Shown: positions 16,240-24,752 of the stretch, in pieces
Numbering within the stretch: position 1 is the first letter of the stretch
Layout: each line of letters begins with the position of its first letter
Source: CALDTK01 sp041744755
GTDB lineage: Bacteria; Bacteroidota; Bacteroidia; Chitinophagales; Saprospiraceae
NCBI GenBank assembly: GCA_041744755.1
Contig: JBGTKC010000137.1
Coordinates: 1-51,336, forward strand
Length of the DNA stretch: 51,336 nucleotides
Direction of reading: 5' to 3'
Notes under the pieces: generated by a model
The model's database searches: none
What the model saw: the letters and a program-made list of their open reading frames with translations, nothing else
Told to the model about the DNA's origin: nothing
Translations under genes and position numbers: made by a program

Positions 16240-17316
16240 TCAGAAGTACAACCAGCTCCAGCGTGCGCCTGATTCGTTGTTGAGCACTAGCGCCGGCGCA
16301 GGAATTTTGACGAAGTTCGCGAAGAACAGCACCGTTTTTAGGGTCTTGCTGCGCGTCGGAACGCGCGTGAGGTCGGCATCCAGACTCAGGACGAAGTCGT
16401 GGGTGCGGGGGTATTTCTCATCATAACTGTAGCGGAAGCCTTGCTCGCTCCAGCTGTTATAGAATGCGCCATAAATATTGTTCGGGCTGTACCCGACGGC
16501 CAGGTTGAGCCAGGACAGTCGCGCCTCCGAGGCACGACCCAGGAGCACCGCAGGATTGACTGATACCCACACCGTCTGGCCACCGTAATCCTTGATAAAC
16601 TTCGTCCAGGCGGTCGCACCGTAGAGCTTGACGGCGCGGTCGTTCGGGGATCTGTCGGGTCCACCCTCGGGCTGACTCGGATCCGCAATCTTGGAGTGGT
16701 ATTGCCTGGAGGCGCTAAACTTAAGCAGGACGCGCTGCTCACGAAAGATTGCCTCTTGTGAGACGAAGAGCGCCGTTCCGGCGAGGTTGGCGCCCATGTC
16801 GTACCAGGAGAAACCCCAGGCCGGACTGAAGCCGTCCATGACCTCGATTGTGCTCTGTAGCAGAAGCGCCGTGCCGGCTGTGAGCAACAGACGTCGCGTC
16901 CGCGGCACACCAGCCCACTCCAGACCTTGGTTGGCGATCCCGGAGTACATGTATGCCGTGAAGCCGTGGCCGACCTTGTCCATCCCCTCCCATTCACGAG
17001 AGTCGTCTATGGTCTGGAATCGGCCCGTTCCCTGACCCCTGTACCAGGCAGCGTACAAGCCGACGGAAGCTCCGGCGTAAAGCCCCGCCGCAATCCCGCC
17101 GCCGATGAAGAAGCGTTTGCGGTCGAAGGTGGTGGACGGGGTTAAGAACGCTTCGTACGCGCCAGTGGCGGTCTCTATCTCCGGGTCCTGCGCCGAGGCA
17201 ACGCCTGCCGAGTGGTCCTGCGCGTCACCAGCAAGCGGCAACAGGCTCATGAGAGTAAAGAGTAAAAAACGGTGGCTCAATCCTGAGCGAACGTGGTAGC
17301 TGAGGGCTTCGTACAT
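16240..17316 (-). CDS. DUF2279 (YfiM-like) outer-membrane-associated protein
   Basis: 358-residue exported protein of the DUF2279 family, common in Bacteroidota and of unknown function. Seen: a hydrophobic signal segment (about residues 16-32) with possible cleavage after GDA, the family hallmark EWEGMDKVGHGFTAYMYSG, then FSPAWGFSWYDMGANLAGTALF. The C-terminal half is rich in aromatic residues and ends in a terminal phenylalanine, as in outer-membrane-associated proteins (inference). It lies just downstream of rplU-rpmA but beyond a strong terminator (17349-17383), so it is probably separately expressed. Confidence 0.8.
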   Translation of the reverse strand: MYEALSYHVRSGLSHRFLLFTLMSLLPLAGDAQDHSAGVASAQDPEIETATGAYEAFLTPSTTFDRKRFFIGGGIAAGLYAGASVGLYAAWYRGQGTGRFQTIDDSREWEGMDKVGHGFTAYMYSGIANQGLEWAGVPRTRRLLLTAGTALLLQSTIEVMDGFSPAWGFSWYDMGANLAGTALFVSQEAIFREQRVLLKFSASRQYHSKIADPSQPEGGPDRSPNDRAVKLYGATAWTKFIKDYGGQTVWVSVNPAVLLGRASEARLSWLNLAVGYSPNNIYGAFYNSWSEQGFRYSYDEKYPRTHDFVLSLDADLTRVPTRSKTLKTVLFFANFVKIPAPALVLNNESGARWSWLYF

Positions 17317-17348
17317 CTGTTGTTAATGGAGAAGACAAGCTTGTACGC

Positions 17349-17383
17349 AAAAAAAGCCCCGACGTGTCAACGTCGGAGCTTTT
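17349..17383 (-). terminator. Terminator of rplU-rpmA
   Basis: Near-perfect 14-bp stem (17352-17365 with 17370-17383, one C/A mismatch) with a GTCA loop. On the minus strand it is followed by a run of T (17355-17349) just after the rpmA stop. On the plus strand only four T follow, so it may be weakly bidirectional. Confidence 0.88.
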
Positions 17384-17406
17384 GTGTTGTGCTGTCGGCG
17401 GCGAAT

Positions 17407-18159
17407 TTACTCTTGGCCGCCTCGAAGTTCGCTTTGGAGGGTCTGGAGCTCGTCCCACTGGCTATCGCGCGCCATGGCAGCCTGGCGGGCCCACGTGTCG
17501 GGCTGGTGGACGTTGTACTCCGCGCCGCCGTCGTCGAGCACGGACTGGAGTTCCTCCGTGGAGGTGTCGGCGAGTGCGGCAAAAGTGAGGATGTCGGCCT
17601 GGCCAAGGAGTTCTGCGATCCTTGGGCCGATCCCTTCGATGCGGGTGAGGTCGTCAACGGAGGTGATATCGGCCTCGGACACCGTATCGTTATCGGCGGA
17701 TTGCTCGGCGGCCTCTTCCGTATGAAGGGCGGGAGCAGCAGGTGGATTTGGCGCCACAGATGCCTGGGAATTTCCGTCGGCCTGAGGGGTAGCTTGCGTG
17801 CCAGTTTTGGCGTAAGCCGTCGTCCTGACCGCGTTTACGACGGGAATCCCACTCGCCACTTCGCTCGTACCCAGCACCGGACGCGAGCTCGCTGCTATCT
17901 CCTGATCGTTGGCGCGAATGCTCACGTAAGTCCGGTCGTCGCGGCGGCGGCGGAACACTACCGTGCCGTCGACGCGGGCGTGAAGGGTGTAATCCTTGCC
18001 CATGTATACGTTATCTCCGGGGTGGAACTTCGTGCCGCGCTGGCGGACGAGGATATTGCCGGCAATAGCGGCCTGGCCGCCGAAGAGTTTGACCCCGAGG
18101 TATTTGGGATTACTGTCGCGACCGTTGTCGGTTGAGCCTGCACCTTTCTTGTGTGCCAT
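17407..18159 (-). CDS. rpmA: 50S ribosomal protein L27 with C-terminal helix-hairpin-helix extension
   Basis: 250 residues, about three times the usual 85. Residues 1-84 are a standard L27 (MAHKKGAGSTDNGRDSNPKY, then FHPGDNVYMGKDYTL). A low-complexity Ala/Pro/Thr/Glu linker runs to about residue 165. The end is a helix-hairpin-helix domain (DLTRIEGIGPRIAELLGQAD) followed by a conserved-looking HQPDTWARQAAMARDSQWDE. Known for the phylum: a similar domain is found at the C terminus of L21 in some Bacteroidota. Here L21 is short and the domain is on L27. The reading frame is continuous, so this is one protein unless the DNA has an error near the junction. It lies 34 bases after rplU. Confidence 0.9.
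   Translation of the reverse strand: MAHKKGAGSTDNGRDSNPKYLGVKLFGGQAAIAGNILVRQRGTKFHPGDNVYMGKDYTLHARVDGTVVFRRRRDDRTYVSIRANDQEIAASSRPVLGTSEVASGIPVVNAVRTTAYAKTGTQATPQADGNSQASVAPNPPAAPALHTEEAAEQSADNDTVSEADITSVDDLTRIEGIGPRIAELLGQADILTFAALADTSTEELQSVLDDGGAEYNVHQPDTWARQAAMARDSQWDELQTLQSELRGGQE
17804..17818 (+). repeat. GTTTT-hairpin motif, loop variant GTAA
   Basis: GTTTTGGCGTAAGCC, antisense in the linker of the L27 extension, read there as AYAKT. Confidence 0.75.
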
Positions 18160-18193
18160 GATCTGTAGGTTGAGTGGGTGGGGGAGGGAGGCC

Positions 18194-18508
18194 CTAGTGG
18201 GTAATGGAGTCGATGGTGATCCTGGAGAAGGACTGGCGGTGGCCGTTCTTACGGCGGTACCCCTTGCGGCGCTTCTTCTTGAACACGATGACCTTGTCGC
18301 CCTTGACGTGTGAGGTGACGGTGGCCTTGACGAGGGCCCCGGCCACGGCGGGGGCGCCGATAAGGGAGTCGCCGCTGTCCGGGGCGATGAGGTGAACCTG
18401 GTCGAACTCGACCGCGGCACCTGCTTCGGCATCGAGCTGGTGGACGAAGAGCGCCTGGCCCTCGGTCACTTTGAATTGCTGACCAGCGATGGTAACGATA
18501 GCAAACAT
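18194..18508 (-). CDS. rplU: 50S ribosomal protein L21
   Basis: 104-residue L21, the length of the plain bacterial protein without extension. Seen: FAIVTIAGQQFKVTEGQALF at the N terminus and the conserved KRRKGYRRKNGHRQSFSRI near the end. It is the first gene of the rplU-rpmA operon. A TATCTTTG box (18535-18542 on this strand) gives a good -7 promoter 26 bases ahead of the start, and the operon ends at the terminator at 17349-17383. Confidence 0.97.
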   Translation of the reverse strand: MFAIVTIAGQQFKVTEGQALFVHQLDAEAGAAVEFDQVHLIAPDSGDSLIGAPAVAGALVKATVTSHVKGDKVIVFKKKRRKGYRRKNGHRQSFSRITIDSITH

Positions 18509-18534
18509 GGGGAATGTGGTTTGGAAAACGGGCG

Positions 18535-18542
18535 CAAAGATA
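18535..18542 (-). promoter_or_regulatory. -7 box of rplU-rpmA
   Basis: TATCTTTG on the minus strand, an exact TAnnTTTG, 26 bases before the rplU start, followed by CGCCC as at the rpmE2 promoter. Confidence 0.55.
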
Positions 18543-18548
18543 AGGCGC

Positions 18549-19817
18549 TCAAATCAGTTCGCGGAGGGTAAAAGTGCACCGTACGCTTCGGCCGTCGCGA
18601 TCGAGGCTGAGCGTGATACGCCGACCCACCTTTGCTCGGAGTCTACGCTGGAGGTCCTCGGTAGTGAGGAGGCGCACGGGCCAACCGTTTACCTTGCGGA
18701 TCAGGTCGCCGGCGAGGACCCCGGCTTCGCTCGCGGGCGTACCTGGGGATACGAACTGCACGCGGGCCGCCCCGAAGGAGGTAGCGTCGTCGACGACCTT
18801 CAGGCCTGAGCGATCGTAGCTCAGCGGTCGGCGTGCCTTGCGGCGAGGCGTTAAGTAGAGCGTGTGCGACGGGAAGTCGATCGCGACGTCGAAGCGGCTC
18901 AGTAGCCGATTGCCGATCACGCCGTTGCGGGTTGCGATCGAATCGCGCAATAGGCTATCGCCAGCCACCTGGAAGTGCGTAACCACCCCGGTGAGCGTCA
19001 GGCCGGAAAGGTGCATGGAGTCTGTTCGTCCGACGAACCCGATCAGGCTCCCGCCGAGGCCATGGCCGATGGACCCTGCGATTACTTGGGGCGGGTACAA
19101 GGTCGACTCCGTAGCCTTAGCGTAGATCATTGCCTCGAGGGCGGCGCCGGAGTCCACGAGGTAAAGAAGGGAGTCGCGGTACTCGGGATGGACCTGCGTG
19201 TCGAGGTAGACGTAAGGCTTATTGCTCTTCGTCACGAGCGGTACGGCGAGTGCCTTGCGGGTAGGTTTGAACTGTGCCGGTGGCGTGAGACTGATGAAGC
19301 GCCGGGCGTAGTTGATTTCTAGCACGTACGCGCCGAAAGCCCCGATGCCCATGATACCATATACATCTCGACCCACCATCTGCGTCAGGTCGAGAAACTC
19401 GCTCGCCACGGCAATGATCGGTTGGCCGGCGATGTCGAGGTCGCCGACGCGAAGGCGATTGCGACGCGATAGTACGCCCGTGACGGCGCTGGCCATGTCG
19501 GAGCCGACGAGGCGGACGGGCTCGACTTGATTTTGGTTGAGGAGCCCGAAAAGTGAGGGCTCGGTGATGAGCGTATACTCCGAGCCCGTATCGAAGAGCA
19601 GTTCGACGGGAAAGCCTTGGTTTACGGTTGCCCGCACGATGATGAAGTCGTTCTCGTACTCGAAGGGGATCAACAAAGGGGCTTGGGCGTGCGCCTTTCG
19701 GCAAAACCCTACACTGGCGAGCAGGGCGCAAAGGAGGTGCAGTCTCGGGTGAGAAAAAGCGTTAATGTGGCCTGTAAAGGATCGTGTAAAATTCACACAT
19801 ATGAATTTCAACATCAC
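18549..19817 (-). CDS. Retropepsin-like aspartyl protease with PDZ domain
   Basis: 422-residue exported protein. Order: a signal region ending AHAQA (about residue 46), a retropepsin-like domain with catalytic LLFDTGSEYTL (about residue 75), a second pseudo-symmetric half with YLVDSGAALEA (about 225), and a C-terminal PDZ domain (about 340-422; VSPGTPASEAGVLAGDLIRKVNGWPV). The family is widespread in Bacteroidota, and no substrate is known. The signal peptide has a long polar lead; no later start is available in frame. The signal region carries an exact hairpin motif (19693-19707), so the element is tolerated in export signals. Confidence 0.85.
   Translation of the reverse strand: MMLKFICVNFTRSFTGHINAFSHPRLHLLCALLASVGFCRKAHAQAPLLIPFEYENDFIIVRATVNQGFPVELLFDTGSEYTLITEPSLFGLLNQNQVEPVRLVGSDMASAVTGVLSRRNRLRVGDLDIAGQPIIAVASEFLDLTQMVGRDVYGIMGIGAFGAYVLEINYARRFISLTPPAQFKPTRKALAVPLVTKSNKPYVYLDTQVHPEYRDSLLYLVDSGAALEAMIYAKATESTLYPPQVIAGSIGHGLGGSLIGFVGRTDSMHLSGLTLTGVVTHFQVAGDSLLRDSIATRNGVIGNRLLSRFDVAIDFPSHTLYLTPRRKARRPLSYDRSGLKVVDDATSFGAARVQFVSPGTPASEAGVLAGDLIRKVNGWPVRLLTTEDLQRRLRAKVGRRITLSLDRDGRSVRCTFTLRELI
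19693..19707 (-). repeat. GTTTT-hairpin motif, exact type B
   Basis: Sense in the signal peptide of the aspartyl protease, read as GFCRK, a third reading frame of type B. Confidence 0.9.
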
Positions 19818-19986
19818 CTAATCGGAAGGAAGATGCAAACTAGCCGACGCACGGGCAACTTAATTTCGAAAACAGTGGAGAAGTATTTACAGAAAGTGAT
19901 AGTGTAGCTTGCAGGGGTGCTCAGGATGCCGCATTTTTGGCCCCGCTGCCCTGGTCCAACGACTCGGGGCTTGAAGCAATCTCAGC

Positions 19987-22900
19987 ATGCATTCAACAAT
20001 TACACCCTATATGACCATCTCTTCTTCTGCGAATGCCCGCTGGCTGTGGGTTCTCGCGCTCTTTCTCACCAGTGCGACGGTGGCGGTTGCGCAGACGACG
20101 ATCAATGGGACGATTACCGACCAGCAATCGGGTGAGAGTCTCATTGGCGCGAACGTCATTGTACCGGGGACCTCGGTCGGTACAGCCACGGATTTTGATG
20201 GGAATTTCGAGTTGACCGTACCCATAGGGACCACGGAGCTAGCCGTCTCTTACGCCGGCTACCAGACGCAGACCATCCCCCTCATACCTGGGAAAACTTC
20301 TTATACTTTTAGTCTAGCCGCCGGAGAACTCCTCGACGAAGTAGTAGTAGTGGGATACGGCACGCAATCCAGCAAAGAAGTCACCAGCGCGGTGACATCC
20401 GTCAAGGAGGATGACTTCAACCAGGGGGTGGTCAACAACCCGACGCAGCTCATCCAGGGCAAGGTAGCCGGTCTTCAGATCGCCAACCCCGGCGGTGACC
20501 CGAACCAATCCCCTACGATTCGTTTGCGCGGGCTCTCAACCCTCGGCTCCAATACAGAGCCACTCATTATTATAGACGGCGTCATTGGCGCCTCACTCAG
20601 TAGTGTCGACCCGAGTGATATTGCCTCGTTCGATGTCCTAAAGGACGGCTCGGCGGCAGCTATCTACGGTACGCGCGCTTCCTCCGGGGTGATCATTATC
20701 ACGACTAAGAAAGGGAAAGCCGGAGAAGCGAGCATTACCTACAACGTGCAAGGAGGCGTCGAGACCCTCGCCAAAGGCGTCGAGGTCGCCGATGCCGATC
20801 GATTCGTAGAGCTGCGTGGATCCGCTGTCGACTTCGGCGAGCGTAATAACTTGTACGACGAGCTCACGCGCACCGCGCTTTCGCAGATCCATAACCTTAG
20901 CATCGGTGGGGGCGTAGGCGCCGGCAGCTACCGCGCCTCTGTCAACTACCGAGATGTAGAGGGCGTGGCAAGCTTTTCTGGTTTTAACCAACTCAACGGC
21001 CGTCTGTCTGTCAATCAATCCGCCCTCGACAACAAGGTGAAATTTGACTTTACGGCAACCACCACCACCCGGAAGGCCGACGTAGGATTCAACGATGCCT
21101 TCCGCTACGCGGTCATCTTCAACCCGACCATCCCGCTGCGGGGAACCACCGCACCCGCTGGTGCTTCGTACTCCTACGTTGGAGGGTACGCGCAGGTCGA
21201 TCAGTTCGACTACTTCAACCCGGTAGCCATCAACGAGCAGAACAGCAACACGAGCGAGATTCGCGATCAGCTGCTCTCGGGTCGGATCACCGTGACGCCG
21301 ATCACCAAACTCGACATCGCCGCCCTCTACTCTCGGAACTACGTCGACAGTCGCTTCGATCAGTACTACTCGAAGACCAGCAGGTTCGTCGGCGCCGGTA
21401 ACAACGGCCTTGGACAGCGCACCACTCGCGAAAACCGCAACGACCTCTTCGAGGTGACTGCCAATTATGGTCTGGACCTTACTGACAACTCTTCAATTGC
21501 ATTCCTCGCGGGTTACAGCTACCAGAAACTTGCTACCGACGAAAGTTTTATTCGTACAGGAACCTTCATTTCGGACTTGGCAGGTGTGAGCAACTTCAAC
21601 TTTAGTAATGATTTTGCCACAGGCAATGCCAATGTTTCTTCGGGAGGTGACAGAAGCGAGCTCCAGTCTTACTTCGGCCGCGTCAACTTCGACTTCGACG
21701 ATACCTACTTCTTGAGCGCTTCGGTGCGCCAGGATGGATCGACGCGGTTCGGAAAGAACAACAAGACCGGCATATTTCCAGCAGTCTCGGGTGGGGTCAA
21801 CCTCGCCAAGTTCGTCACAAGTCCGTCGGTCAATACCCTCAAGCTTCGCGCTGGTTACGGTGTGACGGGCAATATTCCGGGCGGTAGCCAGCAGAGCATC
21901 CAGGTCTTCGACCGCGGTCCATCCTTCTTTTTCCAGGGAAATTACGTACCGTCCTACGGGATCTCGCGTAACGCCAACCCGAATCTTCGCTTCGAGAAGA
22001 AGGGTGAGCTTAACGTCGGTCTAGACATGGCTTTCCTCGACTATAAACTGACTGGGTCGATTGATTACTTCAATCGCCGTACGACAGACCTCATCTTCAA
22101 CGTCCCGGTATCGATCGGTAGTGCCAACCCAGCCACGGGTGGGTCATACGTCGCCGGCAACATTTTCGCAAACCTCGAGGACGTCGCCTTCGTGAACAAG
22201 GGTGTCGAGCTCTCGCTGGGCTATCAAGTAGCTAGCTCGGAGACGTTCTCCTGGAGCCCACGCATCGTGATCTCGACCGTCAAGACTATTCTCGACTCGG
22301 TCGACAATGAAAACCCGTCTTTCCCATTCTTTACCGGGGGCGCGCGTGAGCAGTACCAGGCATCGACCTCCCCTGGTTCCCCAGGACAGAATAATGCACC
22401 GACGCAGGTGATACGGGCCGGGCAGGAGATCGGTCAGATCTACACTTACGTTTACTCCGGCATCGCCGATAATGGTGACTACATCTTCGAGGACCTCGAC
22501 GAGAGCGGCGACATCACCATTAATAGTGAGTTATCCCCTGACAAAAGGGTTGTCGGCAATGGTCTTCCAGATTGGACCCTCGGTTTTCAAAATGAGTTCC
22601 GCATTGGAAATATCGACGCTCAGCTCTTCTTTCGAGGTGCGTTCGGCCACAGTTTAGCCAATATGCCCCGTAACTTTTACGAGAACGTAGCGCCGACGCG
22701 CGGTACGGACAACGTAGTCGTGACGAAGTACTTTGACCCGGCCCTCAATCCGTCTACCCTGCGGTTCAACTCCCTCTACGTGGAGAAGGCCGACTTCGTG
22801 GTACTCGATAATGCGTCGATCGGCTATACTTTCGACCTGCCTGCGGACTCCAAGCTCCGCCGCGCTCGCATTGGTTTGTCGGGGCAGCGACTGTTCTACA

Positions 22901-23049
22901 TCACCAAGTACACAGGTGTAGATCCTGAGGTTCGTTATGCTGATAACGTTAACCCACTAAATCCAAACATCCTCGCGCCAGGTATCGATCGCCGGAACAA
23001 CTATTTCCGGACGCGGTCCTTTAACCTAGCACTGAACGTTACCTTCTAA
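19987..23049 (+). CDS. SusC/RagA-family TonB-dependent outer-membrane receptor
   Basis: 1020-residue outer-membrane importer that works with the SusD lipoprotein encoded next. Order: signal peptide ending TVAVAQ (about residue 36), a carboxypeptidase-D-like beta-sandwich (INGTITDQQSGESLIGANV), a TonB-box/SusC signature (LLDEVVVVGYGTQSSKEVT, about 115), the plug domain with IRLRGLSTLGSNTEPLIIIDG, then a 22-strand-type barrel ending in a terminal phenylalanine (NLALNVTF). The cargo, usually glycans or peptides, cannot be predicted, since no glycoside hydrolase or regulator flanks it. The stop overlaps the SusD start by one base. Confidence 0.95.
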   Translation: MHSTITPYMTISSSANARWLWVLALFLTSATVAVAQTTINGTITDQQSGESLIGANVIVPGTSVGTATDFDGNFELTVPIGTTELAVSYAGYQTQTIPLIPGKTSYTFSLAAGELLDEVVVVGYGTQSSKEVTSAVTSVKEDDFNQGVVNNPTQLIQGKVAGLQIANPGGDPNQSPTIRLRGLSTLGSNTEPLIIIDGVIGASLSSVDPSDIASFDVLKDGSAAAIYGTRASSGVIIITTKKGKAGEASITYNVQGGVETLAKGVEVADADRFVELRGSAVDFGERNNLYDELTRTALSQIHNLSIGGGVGAGSYRASVNYRDVEGVASFSGFNQLNGRLSVNQSALDNKVKFDFTATTTTRKADVGFNDAFRYAVIFNPTIPLRGTTAPAGASYSYVGGYAQVDQFDYFNPVAINEQNSNTSEIRDQLLSGRITVTPITKLDIAALYSRNYVDSRFDQYYSKTSRFVGAGNNGLGQRTTRENRNDLFEVTANYGLDLTDNSSIAFLAGYSYQKLATDESFIRTGTFISDLAGVSNFNFSNDFATGNANVSSGGDRSELQSYFGRVNFDFDDTYFLSASVRQDGSTRFGKNNKTGIFPAVSGGVNLAKFVTSPSVNTLKLRAGYGVTGNIPGGSQQSIQVFDRGPSFFFQGNYVPSYGISRNANPNLRFEKKGELNVGLDMAFLDYKLTGSIDYFNRRTTDLIFNVPVSIGSANPATGGSYVAGNIFANLEDVAFVNKGVELSLGYQVASSETFSWSPRIVISTVKTILDSVDNENPSFPFFTGGAREQYQASTSPGSPGQNNAPTQVIRAGQEIGQIYTYVYSGIADNGDYIFEDLDESGDITINSELSPDKRVVGNGLPDWTLGFQNEFRIGNIDAQLFFRGAFGHSLANMPRNFYENVAPTRGTDNVVVTKYFDPALNPSTLRFNSLYVEKADFVVLDNASIGYTFDLPADSKLRRARIGLSGQRLFYITKYTGVDPEVRYADNVNPLNPNILAPGIDRRNNYFRTRSFNLALNVTF

Positions 23050-24620
23050 TGCGCCCCAACATGCAATACAAAATACCCTTTTGGAAAACCGCAGTCTGCC
23101 TCTCGGCTGCACTCGCCATCGGTCTCCCCGGATGTACCGATCTCGAAGAGGAAGCGTTTGGTTCGTTGCCGTCCGATCAGTTCGGGCAAACGGATGAACA
23201 GTTTATTGCCGTTCTGGGCGCTGCCTACACGAGTCTGTACGGCTTGTTGGGCAATCACAACAGTTATTGGTCACTGCAGGAGGTTTCCACCGATGAAGCA
23301 GTCATCCCTACTCGGGGTGCGGACTGGGGCGACGGAGGCCAGTGGGTCCGTGTTCACACGCACGCCATGAAGCCCAACGAGGAGTCCATCAACAACGCCT
23401 GGAACTTTCTCTATACAGGCGTTTCCACGACTAACCGACTGATCGAGCAACTCGCCGAACTTGATTCCGTGCGAGCGGTACCTTTTGTAAATGAGCTGAG
23501 AGGGTTGCGGGCTCTCTACTACTATTGTCTCGTCGACATGTTTGGTAATGTTCCGTTGATAACCAAATTCGCCGGCTCCGAGTCAAATCCGACTACGACA
23601 AGCCGCAGGGACGTATACGATTATGTAGTTTCCGAGCTCGTTACCATTATTCCTACCTTGGACCCCGCGGTCAACCTCACTACTTATGGTAGGATGAATC
23701 AAAACGCAGCAAGGATGATCCTCGCTAAAATGTATCTCAATAGCGAGGTATACACGGGTACTGCCCGCTATACTGAAGCGCTCCAGGTACTTAACGAGCT
23801 CATCGATGCCGGTGATTACAGTCTAGAAGGTAACTACTTCGCGAACTTCAACGTAGCGAACGTCAAATCCCGTGAGGCGATCATGGCCATCCCGTATGAC
23901 CAAGTTTTTGCTCAAGGCTTTAATCTTGGGCAAATGACCCTCCACTACCAGAGTCAGAACACGTTCGGATCGGTAGATCAGCCATGGAACGGCTACGCTA
24001 CGCTACAGGAGTTTTATAATAGCTACGAAGACCGAGATGTCCGCAAAGGGATTCCTGGAGATCAACAGACGCGCAGCAACTTTCTCGCTGGTGCACAGTT
24101 CGCTGCCGACGGCCGCACTCGACTCGTCGACCCTGCTGCAGAAGCCAGCGATCCTGATGGCAAACCGCTCACCTTCACTCCCGAAATCAATCAGCTCCAG
24201 CCGGGAGCCTTTCGTCAGGCGGGAGCCCGGATTGCGAAATTCGAGTACGAATCTGGATTCAGGCCGAGCCTAAACAACGACTTCCCAATCTTCCGTTACG
24301 CCGATGCGCTGCTCATGCAAGCGGAGGCGCTGATGCGTATTAATGGAGAGAGCAACGCGGATGCACTCGTGCTCGTCAATGAAGTCCGAGCTAGATCCAA
24401 AGCCTCTAAGTTGACGGCTTTGACCTACGACGTGCTCCTCGCTGAGCGGGGACGTGAGATGTTCGCCGAGGGCTACCGCCGCTCTGACCTCATCCGCCTA
24501 GGCAAATGGACCGGCACATGGTGGGAGAAGCCTGCTTCCGCAGATTTCACCAAACTCATGCCAATCCCGACCAACCAGATTGCAGCTAACCCCAGCCTGG
24601 TACAGAATCCAGGCTACTAG
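23049..24620 (+). CDS. SusD/RagB-family nutrient-binding outer-membrane lipoprotein
   Basis: 523-residue surface lipoprotein that forms the lid of the SusC channel and binds cargo. Seen: a lipobox IGLPGC (cysteine near residue 29), the SusD N-terminal helices with ESINNAWNFLYTGVSTTNRLIEQL, ELRGLRALYYYCLVDMFGNVPLI, and the C-terminal signature FPIFRYADALLMQAEALMRI followed by LLAERGREMFAEGYRRSDLIRLG. Full length for the family. A strong terminator at 24645-24684 follows, so the SusC/SusD pair is probably one transcript separate from the next genes. Confidence 0.95.
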   Translation: MRPNMQYKIPFWKTAVCLSAALAIGLPGCTDLEEEAFGSLPSDQFGQTDEQFIAVLGAAYTSLYGLLGNHNSYWSLQEVSTDEAVIPTRGADWGDGGQWVRVHTHAMKPNEESINNAWNFLYTGVSTTNRLIEQLAELDSVRAVPFVNELRGLRALYYYCLVDMFGNVPLITKFAGSESNPTTTSRRDVYDYVVSELVTIIPTLDPAVNLTTYGRMNQNAARMILAKMYLNSEVYTGTARYTEALQVLNELIDAGDYSLEGNYFANFNVANVKSREAIMAIPYDQVFAQGFNLGQMTLHYQSQNTFGSVDQPWNGYATLQEFYNSYEDRDVRKGIPGDQQTRSNFLAGAQFAADGRTRLVDPAAEASDPDGKPLTFTPEINQLQPGAFRQAGARIAKFEYESGFRPSLNNDFPIFRYADALLMQAEALMRINGESNADALVLVNEVRARSKASKLTALTYDVLLAERGREMFAEGYRRSDLIRLGKWTGTWWEKPASADFTKLMPIPTNQIAANPSLVQNPGY

Positions 24621-24644
24621 CAGACGAGGCAGTAGCCACGTTAG

Positions 24645-24684
24645 AGTCCCAGTCTAGGTAATCTCCTAGGCTGGGACTTTTTTT
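24645..24684 (+). terminator. Terminator after susD
   Basis: A 14-bp stem (24645-24658 with 24665-24678, one T-G wobble) with a six-base loop, followed by seven T (24678-24684). It separates the SusC/SusD genes from the FG-GAP lipoprotein genes. Confidence 0.92.
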
Positions 24685-24752
24685 GTCGATGTGTAGTGGC
24701 ACTCCTGTATTAGGGGCGCCGCGCTGTGTCTGAATGACCTGTTATCAATCAT

